Position numbers and translations under genes: made by a program
In this document: positions 1-7,392 of the stretch, piece after piece
Layout of the letters: every line of letters starts with the position of its first letter
How positions within the stretch are numbered: the stretch's first letter is position 1
From: Desulfosarcina alkanivorans
Lineage (GTDB): Bacteria; Desulfobacterota; Desulfobacteria; Desulfobacterales; Desulfosarcinaceae
Length of the DNA stretch: 64,000 bases
Direction of reading: 5' to 3'
Assembly: GCF_009688945.1 (NCBI RefSeq)
Contig: NZ_AP021874.1
Span: forward strand, 4,216,001 to 4,280,000
Notes under the pieces: model-generated
What the model was told of the DNA's origin: nothing
The model's input: the letters and a program-made list of their open reading frames with translations, nothing else
Databases searched by the model: none

Positions 1-533
1 GCAGAGATGTGTGCCATGGCGACCTTGATCTCCTGGTCCGAGACCTTGTATTTGGCCCCGTAGGCGCTGGCCAGTTGGGCAAATGAGCCGGGGGCGGTAA
101 GATTGGGGAACCACTGCCAGGTAAGGCTGCCGGCGTTGGAGCCGGTAAAGCTCGGAAGCCCGCCGTAACCTGTGTCCTTCAGCTTTTCCACCCCCAGGGC
201 AAGACAGATGTCGTAGGCCCCGGAGGCCACGGCGTAGACCGCACCCCGGAAAGCCTCCGTGCCGGTAGCGCAATAATTCTCCACCCGGGTAACCGGGATG
301 AAGGGAAGTCGCAGGGTGGTCGAAAGGGGCAGCGCGCTTTTTCCGATGCTGCCCTCGTCAAAACAGGTCCCCAGCCAGGCGGCTTCGATTTCGTTCTTCT
401 CGATGCCTGCATCCGCCAGGCACTCCTCGAAGGCTTCGACCATGAGTTCTTCGGCACCCATGTCCCAGCGTTCGCCGAACCGGGTGCATCCCATACCGAT
501 AATCGCTACTTTATCTTTAATTCCTGTTGCCAT
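1..533 (-). CDS. SCPx-type thiolase family protein, partial (3' end outside the window)
   Basis: The frame starts at the ATG at 533, preceded by a GGGGAG ribosome binding site, and runs off the left edge after about 177 codons. It begins MATGIKDKVAIIGMG, the usual start of SCPx-type (acetyl-CoA C-acyltransferase-like) thiolases. The segment VENYCATGTEAF carries the nucleophilic cysteine. The C-terminal half with the HxC/GHP motifs is not visible. The gene lies 15 bp downstream of the HMG-CoA-synthase-like fusion gene, on the same strand, so it is very likely the third gene of the TetR-controlled unit. Expected role: thiolytic cleavage of a beta-ketoacyl-CoA in the cytoplasm. The substrate is unknown; the neighbouring SCP2 domains suggest a bulky or branched acyl chain (inference). 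Confidence 0.85.
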   Translation of the reverse strand, partial: MATGIKDKVAIIGMGCTRFGERWDMGAEELMVEAFEECLADAGIEKNEIEAAWLGTCFDEGSIGKSALPLSTTLRLPFIPVTRVENYCATGTEAFRGAVYAVASGAYDICLALGVEKLKDTGYGGLPSFTGSNAGSLTWQWFPNLTAPGSFAQLASAYGAKYKVSDQEIKVAMAHIS

Positions 534-548
534 CTATTGTCTCTCCCC

Positions 549-3284
549 TTAGTCTAAGGTGAACAGTTTTTCGATCAGCTGGGATTTCATCACATCTCCT
601 GAAATCTGAAGTTTCCCGGAGGTAAACGCCTGCATGGCCGGCAGTTTTCCGCTCATCATCGCGACGAAGTCGGCATCGCCCATCTTCAGGGTACAAGCGG
701 GGGATTCGTGGATTCCGGCCTTGATGTCGCAGGTGTTGTCCGCGATGGCGCAGATCCAGTCGCCGCCGCCGCTCCCCGTGATGTTGAACTGGAACACCAC
801 ATCCACCCCCCCGGCCTGGTCCGCCCTGAAGGCCCCGGACATCTTTTCAAAAACCGCCTGGACGTCGAGGCGGTTGCCGCCGGCGGGTTTCTCCCCTCCG
901 GATGCGGCGGCCGGCGGTGCCATGAGTGCGCCGAGGGCGGCGTTCAGGTCCTCGCTTTCCAGTGCCCCCTTCATGGAGTTGATGGCCTCCCAGTTCCCGT
1001 GGATCTGCTCCGGCGTGGGCGGATTCCCCACTTCGCCCAGCTGGATGCTGGGGCCGGTCATGATGGCGGTCCGGTTGTAGTAGCCCATGCCCACGTTGAA
1101 GATGGCGCCGGTCTCCTCGCACGCGTCGCTGGCCAGGTAGAGCACCATGGGGGCCACGTATTCGGGTTTCATCCTGGCGAAGATGTCCGGGGGCATGATG
1201 TCCTCGGTGAGGCGGGAGGCCGCCAACGGGGCAATCGTGTTGACCTTGATGTTGTACTTCTTGCCCTCCAGTTTGAGGGCATTCATCAGACCCACCAGCC
1301 CCATCTTGGCAGCCGAGTAGTTGGTCTGGCCGAAATTGCCGTAGAGTCCGGCGGCCGAGGTGGTCATGATGATCCGGCCGAAGCCGTTCTGCTTCATTGC
1401 TTTGAAGGCGGGGCGAGTGACGTTGTAGGCCCCGTTCAGATGGACCGCGAGTACGGCATTCCAGTTGTCCGGCTCCATCTTGAGGATGCTTTTGTCGCGG
1501 AGGATCCCCGCATTGTTGACGACAATGTCCACCCGCCCGAAAGCGTCCAGGGCCGCCTTGATGATGTTCTCGCCTCCCTCGGAGGTGGCCACGTTGTCGT
1601 AGTTGGCAACGGCTTCTCCGCCAAGGGCCCGGATTTCAGCCACCACCTGGTCGGCGGGAGCCGCAGAGCCTTCGCCCGAGCCGTCCCGGGCCCCGCCCAG
1701 GTCGTTGACCACCACCCTGGCGCCCCGTCTGGCCATCTCCAGGGCGTAGACCCGGCCCAGGCCCGCACCCGCGCCGGTGATTACGGCCACCCGCCCCCCG
1801 TAGTCGATGCGGTTCATGAGTTCTGCCGCGCCCGGTACCGGCACCGCTTTCCAGAAGTAATTGACCATGCCCCGGTCCTTGTCCACGCACTTACGCTTGA
1901 AGGCCATGTGAACGGGCAGGCCCACCTTCACTTCGTCCAGTTCACAGTCGGTGAGGTCGGCCATGAAGCGTCCTCCGCCTTCGAACTGGACCATACCGTA
2001 GATAGCGGGCGGGTCCACGGAGACCGAGAGCATGTCGCCGGTAAAGGTCTTGATGATTGCCGGTGTGTCGGCGAATTCACGATCATCCTGGCTGTGGAAG
2101 GCGCCGCATTCGGGATTGACGCAGATCGCCGATTTGGGGTACTGGGCCGTGCCGCACTCCCGGCACTTGCCACCCACCAGGCCCAGGATCATTTTGTTTT
2201 TGCGCCAGAGAACGGTCATGGCCGTCTGGGTGGGGGCTTCGGCGCGGATGCCCATCTCTGTGCCGATGAGATCCCGGAACTTGAGCCACTTGGGATAGTT
2301 GTCGATGGTTTTCTTGTTTTCCAGGCTGCCCTTGAAACCGTTGCGCCGCTTAAGGTTCTCGATCTCGTCGGTCACCACGAAGTAGAGGGCGTTGCACCCC
2401 TGACCGAAACCAGCCAAGAGGATCCGGTCGCCCGGTTTGGCCTCTTCCAGGGCGGAAACCAGCATGAGGAAGGGGTGAGCCGCGCCGGTTTCCCCGCACA
2501 CCTCATGCAGGTTGTCCACCAGTTTTTCCGGGCTGGCGCCCAGCCTTTTGGCGATTTTCTTGTGCTCGGCCTTGAAAAAGCAGGGAAAGACCAGCTTGTC
2601 CACATCCTGCATGGTGATGTTCAGCTTCCGCATGAGGCCGTCCACCGCCTCGGGGATGATCTTGGAGTAGCCTTCGTCGCGGACCCAGCGCTCCTCCCAC
2701 ATGTAGTCGAATTTCCGCTCGGCCCCGCGGTAGTGGTCCACGAAGTCGCAGGAAAGCGAATAGGCGCCCTTGTATTCGGCGATCACCTTCTCGTCGCCCA
2801 CGGTGAGGGCGGCGGCGGCATCGCCAAACCAGAGTTCGTAGAAATAGGCGGTCTTGGTCTCGCGTTTGTCCGTTGCAGCCACCAGAATGTTTTTTCGCTC
2901 ACCGCTCTTGACCGTATCGAGCGCGGTAATCAGGGCGGTGGTGCCCACCTTTTGGGAGGCGGTAAAATCCGAGGTGATGATGTCGTTTTTCAGGTTGAGT
3001 GCCGCCGAGACCACTCCGGCGTTCTGCCGGTCGACAAAGGGCAACGTGGTGGAAGCCAGGTAGACGGCGTCAAGAAGGCTCTTGTCAGCGTCTTTAAGAC
3101 AGTCCCGGCAGGCGGCCACGGCCATGGTAATGGAATCCTCATCCCAGTTGCACATGGACCGTTCGCCCTGGGCCACAGCCATGATGGCCGGGGCGAACCA
3201 GCCCATGCCCTGGACAACCGACATCCGGTTCAGTCTCAATCGCGGGATATATGCGCCATAGGAAGTAATGCCGATCATTTTCAT
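549..3284 (-). CDS. HMG-CoA synthase-like / zinc-ribbon OB / SDR / SCP2 fusion protein (911 aa)
   Basis: Four domains lie in one uninterrupted frame. Residues about 1-340 resemble the HMG-CoA synthase/3-ketoacyl synthase III fold. Residues about 365-480 form a DUF35-like zinc ribbon (CRECG, CVNPECG) plus OB fold. Residues about 495-750 are a short-chain dehydrogenase with TGAGAGLG, NNAG and YSAAK. Residues about 800-911 are an SCP2 sterol-carrier-like domain. The synthase region has DFTASQKVGTTAL where the family's catalytic cysteine is expected, so the nucleophile appears to be Ser or absent. The SDR and SCP2 parts are close paralogues of those in the next gene upstream. Start is the ATG at 3284 after AAGGAGATG. 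It probably acts on a beta-hydroxy/beta-keto acyl-CoA; the exact reaction is not known. Confidence 0.8.
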   Translation of the reverse strand: MKMIGITSYGAYIPRLRLNRMSVVQGMGWFAPAIMAVAQGERSMCNWDEDSITMAVAACRDCLKDADKSLLDAVYLASTTLPFVDRQNAGVVSAALNLKNDIITSDFTASQKVGTTALITALDTVKSGERKNILVAATDKRETKTAYFYELWFGDAAAALTVGDEKVIAEYKGAYSLSCDFVDHYRGAERKFDYMWEERWVRDEGYSKIIPEAVDGLMRKLNITMQDVDKLVFPCFFKAEHKKIAKRLGASPEKLVDNLHEVCGETGAAHPFLMLVSALEEAKPGDRILLAGFGQGCNALYFVVTDEIENLKRRNGFKGSLENKKTIDNYPKWLKFRDLIGTEMGIRAEAPTQTAMTVLWRKNKMILGLVGGKCRECGTAQYPKSAICVNPECGAFHSQDDREFADTPAIIKTFTGDMLSVSVDPPAIYGMVQFEGGGRFMADLTDCELDEVKVGLPVHMAFKRKCVDKDRGMVNYFWKAVPVPGAAELMNRIDYGGRVAVITGAGAGLGRVYALEMARRGARVVVNDLGGARDGSGEGSAAPADQVVAEIRALGGEAVANYDNVATSEGGENIIKAALDAFGRVDIVVNNAGILRDKSILKMEPDNWNAVLAVHLNGAYNVTRPAFKAMKQNGFGRIIMTTSAAGLYGNFGQTNYSAAKMGLVGLMNALKLEGKKYNIKVNTIAPLAASRLTEDIMPPDIFARMKPEYVAPMVLYLASDACEETGAIFNVGMGYYNRTAIMTGPSIQLGEVGNPPTPEQIHGNWEAINSMKGALESEDLNAALGALMAPPAAASGGEKPAGGNRLDVQAVFEKMSGAFRADQAGGVDVVFQFNITGSGGGDWICAIADNTCDIKAGIHESPACTLKMGDADFVAMMSGKLPAMQAFTSGKLQISGDVMKSQLIEKLFTLD

Positions 3285-3302
3285 CTCCTTTTTTTTGCCG
3301 GG

Positions 3303-5408
3303 TTACATTTTGAACAGCTTCTCGATCAGCTGGGATTTCATCACGTCGCCGGTGATTTGCAGCTTGCCGGAGGTAAACGCCTGCATGGCCGGGAGGGTAC
3401 CGTTCATCATGGACAGGAAATCGGCGTCGGCCATCTTGAGGGTGCACGCCGGGCTCTCGTGATTGCCGGCTTCGATGGCACAGGTCCCGTCCTTGATCAC
3501 GCAGGTCCAGTCGCCACCGTCGCTGCCCGAAATGTTGTACTGGAAAACCACGTCAACGCCGACAGCGGCATCGGCCGCAAAGGCTTTGGACATGGCCGCG
3601 AACACCTCGGCCACCGACCGGATCCCGGCCGTCTCCTTGCCTTTGTCGTCCGAGGGTGTAGCGAAGGCGCCCATGATGTCGCCCACCAGGTCGTTGAGCT
3701 GGCTGTATTCTTTGCCGCCCTCCAGTGTGGTCACCTTGTCCCATTGCTTTAGAAGATCCTCAGGGGTGGGGACGGCCTGGCCGCCGAGGACGGTCCCGGG
3801 CCCGGTAACCACTGCGGCCCGGTTGAAGAAGCCCATGCCGGCGTTGTAGATGTTGCCGCTCACCGGACACCGGTCCGAGGAGAGATAGAGCACCAGGGGA
3901 GCCACGAATCCAGGGTTGGATTTTTCCATCAGCGCCGGAGGCAGGATGTCCTCGGTGAGGCGGCTGGCCGCGATGGGGGCCACCGTGTTGACCTTGATGC
4001 CGTATTTGCCGCCTTCGATCTTGAGGGTGTTCATGAACCCCACCAGCGCCATCTTGGCGGCCGAGTAATTGGTCTGGCCGAAATTGCCGTAGAGTCCGGC
4101 GGCCGATGTGGTCATGAGGATTCGCCCGTAGCCGTTTTGCTTCATCACCTTGAAGGCGGGCCGGGTGACGTTGAAGGCCCCGTGAAGGTGGACGTCCAGA
4201 ACGGCCTGCCAGTTTTCGGGCTCCATCTTGAAGAAGCTCTTGTCCCTGAGGATGCCCGCGTTGTTGATGAGGATGTCAACAGTGCCGAAGGACTCCAGGG
4301 CGGTCATGATGATGTTCTCGCCTCCCTCGACGGTGGCCACGTTGTCGTAGTTGGCAACGGCTTCTCCGCCCAGTGCCGTGATCTCGTTAACCACCTTTTG
4401 GGCCGGTGTCGGGGAACCCTCTCCCGAGCCGTCCCGGGCGCCGCCAAGATCGTTGACCACTACCTTGGCACCCCGTCTGGCCAGTTCCAGTGCATAGATT
4501 CGGCCCAATCCCGCACCCGCGCCGGTGATAACGGCCACCTTGCCGTCAAACCGAATCTCATCCTTGGGGATCTCACCGTAATCGAACTCTCCATTGTCGA
4601 TGACGGTATCCCCGGTTTTGGCGTTGACTACCCGCCAGGCGGCTTTTCCCTCTTCGGTTTTCCAAATCCGGGTCTCGATGGGATCCCCCGGGTATAGGGG
4701 ACTGGAAAAACGGCACGCCATGCGTCGGGCCTTTTCCGGGAAGCCGGGGATCAGGGACGCGATGAGGGCGCGACAGGCGAAGCCGTGGGTGCAGAGGCCG
4801 TGCATGATCGGCTTTTCGAATCCGGATACTTTGGCAAATTCGTTGTCCACGTGGAGCTGGAACACATCCCCAGAGAGGCGGTAGAGGAGGGGCTGATCCG
4901 GTGCGGGGGCCGCGGCCACCACGAAATCGGGATCCCGGTCCGGAAAGGTGATTTCTTTTTTTGGGGCGTTCTCGCCGCCGAACCCGCCGTCCAGGCGTCC
5001 GAAAACAGTCATGACGCTGGTAAAGAGTTTCTGCCCGTTGGAGTGATAGGTGTCGCTCTCGCCCACGATGAGAGCGCCCTTGCCTTTCCCCTTGTCGTAG
5101 TAGTGGGTCACGGCGCCTTCGGTTCTGAGGGTCCCCTCGGGCGGGATGGGGTTGTGAAAAATAAGCTCCTGTTCACCGTGCAGAATGCCTGCGAGGTTAA
5201 CCCCGGACTCGATGCCGACCTGTGAGAGGAAATCGAAGATGGCCGCAATGGAGAAGCTGGGGATGACCTTCAGGTCTTTTTCATAACAGTAGTCGAGGTC
5301 GGAAAAACCAGCGCCCACGCCAAGGGCGTACAGCACAGTATCCTTCCAGCTGTAGTCTTTGGTCATGGGACCAATTTTTTTGCCGATCGCATCCATGTTC
5401 AACGCCAT
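3303..5408 (-). CDS. Multifunctional beta-oxidation enzyme: MaoC-type hydratase 2 / SDR dehydrogenase / SCP2 (701 aa)
   Basis: The N-terminal ~270 residues are a double hot-dog (R)-specific enoyl-CoA hydratase 2. The hydratase motif is visible around YRLSGDVFQLHVDNEFA...PIMHGLCTHGF, with the Asp and His expected for catalysis. The middle ~290-540 is an SDR (TGAGAGLG, NNAG, YSAAK) expected to oxidise the (R)-3-hydroxyacyl-CoA. The C-terminal ~110 residues are SCP2. Eukaryotic peroxisomal MFE-2 has the order dehydrogenase-hydratase-SCP2, so the first two domains are swapped here. The ATG at 5408 is chosen because AAGGAGGG sits 6 bp upstream; a TTG five codons earlier lies inside that ribosome binding site. 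It is first in the unit downstream of tetR and its operator. Confidence 0.88.
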   Translation of the reverse strand: MALNMDAIGKKIGPMTKDYSWKDTVLYALGVGAGFSDLDYCYEKDLKVIPSFSIAAIFDFLSQVGIESGVNLAGILHGEQELIFHNPIPPEGTLRTEGAVTHYYDKGKGKGALIVGESDTYHSNGQKLFTSVMTVFGRLDGGFGGENAPKKEITFPDRDPDFVVAAAPAPDQPLLYRLSGDVFQLHVDNEFAKVSGFEKPIMHGLCTHGFACRALIASLIPGFPEKARRMACRFSSPLYPGDPIETRIWKTEEGKAAWRVVNAKTGDTVIDNGEFDYGEIPKDEIRFDGKVAVITGAGAGLGRIYALELARRGAKVVVNDLGGARDGSGEGSPTPAQKVVNEITALGGEAVANYDNVATVEGGENIIMTALESFGTVDILINNAGILRDKSFFKMEPENWQAVLDVHLHGAFNVTRPAFKVMKQNGYGRILMTTSAAGLYGNFGQTNYSAAKMALVGFMNTLKIEGGKYGIKVNTVAPIAASRLTEDILPPALMEKSNPGFVAPLVLYLSSDRCPVSGNIYNAGMGFFNRAAVVTGPGTVLGGQAVPTPEDLLKQWDKVTTLEGGKEYSQLNDLVGDIMGAFATPSDDKGKETAGIRSVAEVFAAMSKAFAADAAVGVDVVFQYNISGSDGGDWTCVIKDGTCAIEAGNHESPACTLKMADADFLSMMNGTLPAMQAFTSGKLQITGDVMKSQLIEKLFKM

Positions 5409-5456
5409 AAGACCCTCCTTCAATAATTAGGATTTGCAGACATCCATCAATATATT

Positions 5457-5470
5457 CCATCAGTTGATGG
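5457..5470. promoter_or_regulatory. Putative TetR operator in front of the multifunctional-enzyme unit
   Basis: CCATCAGTTGATGG is a perfect 6-bp inverted repeat with a 2-bp spacer, in the gap between the tetR stop and the multifunctional enzyme gene. The same palindrome with a different spacer lies upstream of tetR (6229-6242). The shared extended match is ATTCCATCA-N-TTGATGGA. An extra half-site, CCATCAA, occurs about 15 bp away on the left side. The size and pairing fit a TetR-family dimer site; binding itself is inferred. Confidence 0.7.
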
Positions 5471-5572
5471 ATTTAAGTTTAAACCAACACGCCAGTGTCT
5501 AAAAAGACGGTCGAACGGCCGGTCCATGCCGATATGAGTCAAACCCTTGCGTAAAGGGTGCTCATGGCCGCA

Positions 5573-6202
5573 TCACGACTCGTTTTTGGCGAAAGCCGGG
5601 ATCAGAATAAATTTGAGCGTCTCCTTGACCACTTCGATATAGGCCTTCCGGTCCACGTTGAGCATGGGGCGGAAAAGGTGCTCACCCGAGGTAAAGTTCA
5701 TGATAGCGTTCGAGACCGCCAGCACTCGGGCGTTGGCCTGGGGGGAGACATCCTCCTTGTTGGGCGCCAGCCCCATGGCGAGGGCGATGTTGCTGGTGTA
5801 AATGCTCATGGTGCGGTCCATGATTTCGTCGGGACGGGTTTTGCTGAAGTTGCTGAACAGGATCAGATTGGAGGCTTCCGGATAGTCGAAAAAGTAGTCG
5901 CTCATCACATCGATGGCGACCTCCAGCCGGGTCCGCATGGATTTCCCGCGAACCTTTTTCTCGACCTCAATCAGCTTCTTTCCGATCTCGTCGTTGATGT
6001 CCGTGGTCACCGCTTCGTAGAGATTCTGTTTGTCACCCCAGTGGTAGTGGAGGGTTGATATGTCGATCCCCACCTCCCGTGCCAGCATTCGCGTGGTGGC
6101 TCCGTGGAACCCGTACTCACCGAACAGTTTTCGAGCCGCACCGAGGATGCGCGCTTTCATGGAGTTTGGATCTTGACGTGCTTTTTCAAGGGATGATGAC
6201 AT
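5573..6202 (-). CDS. TetR/AcrR family transcriptional regulator (209 aa)
   Basis: The N-terminal helix-turn-helix is typical of the family: KARILGAARKLFGEYGFHG followed by TTRMLAREVGIDISTLHYHW. The C-terminal ligand-binding part is not assignable to a substrate class. The ATG at 6202 is preferred; a TTG two codons earlier is possible, and no strong ribosome binding site distinguishes them. The gene is upstream of and codirectional with the multifunctional enzyme unit. Identical-arm palindromes lie both in front of tetR and between it and the unit, which suggests autoregulation plus control of the downstream genes, probably relieved by an acyl-CoA (inference from related regulators of fatty-acid genes). 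Confidence 0.88.
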   Translation of the reverse strand: MSSSLEKARQDPNSMKARILGAARKLFGEYGFHGATTRMLAREVGIDISTLHYHWGDKQNLYEAVTTDINDEIGKKLIEVEKKVRGKSMRTRLEVAIDVMSDYFFDYPEASNLILFSNFSKTRPDEIMDRTMSIYTSNIALAMGLAPNKEDVSPQANARVLAVSNAIMNFTSGEHLFRPMLNVDRKAYIEVVKETLKFILIPAFAKNES

Positions 6203-6228
6203 AGGCAAACCGATTCAATCTTTTAATT

Positions 6229-6242
6229 CCATCATTTGATGG
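6229..6242. promoter_or_regulatory. Putative TetR operator upstream of tetR
   Basis: CCATCATTTGATGG is a perfect 6-bp inverted repeat with a 2-bp spacer, ending 27 bp before the tetR start codon. Both arms are identical to the site at 5457-5470, so the regulator probably represses its own gene as well. Confidence 0.7.
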
Positions 6243-6387
6243 ACATGCTCTATCCTGAAAATTCAGAGGTTGTCAAGGAAAAAAATATGGGTGACGGTCG
6301 AAGGGGCGATCCCGTTGTTTTCCAGTATGCGCTCGTCGGACAGTGCTTGACGAACGCGGCATCACGGCGTCAGCCAGCGGCCTGCTG

Positions 6388-6548
6388 TCAACGACCGGGC
6401 GTTTTGCCGAAGATGCCACCTAACACGCCGCGAAGGATCTGCCGACCAATCTGGCTGCCGATGGTTCGCGCGGCCTGTTTGGCCATGCTTTCCACCAAGC
6501 CCTGACGGCGTTTGGTGCCCCACAGCAAGTCGCCCAGCTGTATCGGAA
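6388..6548 (-). pseudogene. C-terminal fragment of a HerA-like/DUF853 (YjgR-type) ATPase
   Basis: The frame reads RRQGLVESMAKQAARTIG followed by SQIGRQILRGVLGGIFGK and ends at a normal stop. The repeated Gly-Arg-Gln/Leu-Arg-Gly pattern matches the C-terminal tail of DUF853 HerA-like ATPases. Only about 50 residues remain. The upstream part of the gene is replaced by the inverted-repeat element that begins at 6549. It is a remnant with no expected function. The identification rests on the tail pattern only. Confidence 0.5.
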
Positions 6549-7007
6549 TGGGGTCGCACCAAATTAACACACCATAATTACAATCTTTTCCTCATTTTTA
6601 AGGCCCTTAAATCACCCTTAAACCTTATATTTTAACCCCAAAAAATCGACTTTAAAGATATTAGATCATTCAGATCTATACTCCGCCTTCCAAATCGAAT
6701 GCAATCGACCTGAGTGAATAATCTTACGAATTCTCACGTCCATAACGCTCCACCGTTTCCCGCAATTCATATGCATCGCTACGGCTTTCATGCCTCCTCC
6801 GGCCGACTGCTTTGATGCCCATCTTCGCTTGCACAGTTTCGACAAATGATTGTCTCCCAATGGCAATGCTTTTGCTGTATCGCTCCTCGCGCTCGGAGAC
6901 ACGCCTCAATGGTTTTTGGCCCAAAATAGAGGGTCTAAGGCTATTTATGAGGCCGGTTTTGACTACTTTCTTCTATCATGGCAATTGGTTAATTTGGTGC
7001 GACCCCA
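6549..7007. mobile_element. 459-bp element bounded by perfect 19-bp terminal inverted repeats
   Basis: GGGGTCGCACCAAATTAAC at 6550-6568 recurs in exact reverse complement at 6988-7006, and the match extends one more base pair (T/A) outward. The interior is AT-richer than its surroundings and has a fragment that looks like the end of a REP-associated (Y1) transposase. The element has a DUF853 gene tail on its left and a broken etfB on its right, so it marks a rearrangement point. No target-site duplication is evident. It may be a non-autonomous miniature element or a deletion derivative. Confidence 0.6.
6724..6924 (-). pseudogene. C-terminal remnant of a REP-associated tyrosine (Y1) transposase
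   Basis: The translation contains REERYSKSIAIGRQSFVE and KMGIKAVGRR, then DAYELRETVERYGREN. This resembles the C-terminal region of REP-associated tyrosine transposases common in Desulfobacterota. The catalytic HUH and Tyr region is missing. It lies inside the 459-bp inverted-repeat element. Family recognition is from memory of the tail pattern only, so confidence is moderate. Confidence 0.45.
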
Positions 7008-7309
7008 CCCCTCCAATCGTAGTTGCCTTTTTCCACGGCGGCCTTGAGCAGGGTGGCCACGCCACGGCCATCGGCCCCCTCGAAGGCGTCGTCACAAAGC
7101 AGCAGGCCGTTGTCGTCGCCCACGGTGACCACGGTGACGCTGCCGCCCACGTTGTCGCGGATCTGGATGGCCTCTTCCACTGCGTAGTTGTCCCATTCGT
7201 TGACCGAATACACCAGATCGTCGCGTTCGATATCGCTGCCGTCACTGTTGACCTCGATTTCGTTTTCCGCGGTATCGGGAACCCGTTTGACACATACCAG
7301 AATCTCCAT
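7007..7309 (-). pseudogene. Truncated, internally deleted copy of etfB
   Basis: The frame starts MEILVCVKRVPDTAENEIEV and is almost identical to the intact EtfB at 31314-32102 for its whole length. Two lesions are visible. Fifteen codons present in the intact copy between VTVGDD and NGLLL are missing; in the intact gene this stretch is bounded by the near-repeats GGGCGACGAC and GGGCGCCGAC, so slippage is a likely cause. The frame then stops matching at codon ~100, where the inverted-repeat element begins. It lies downstream of an acyl-CoA dehydrogenase gene, which fits an ancestral acd-etfBA arrangement now lost. Confidence 0.85.
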
Positions 7310-7392
7310 GTTTTGCCTCTTATTTTCATATTAGGGGGATACCGGGCACATCCGTGTAGCCCTAAATCATGATTTTACAAATCTCAAACACG

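Noticed and set aside
708-3752. Plus-strand open frame of over 1000 codons across two minus-strand genes
   Set aside because: It lies wholly antisense to well-conserved multidomain enzymes, has no ribosome binding site or recognisable domain, and follows from GC-rich codon usage of the real genes.
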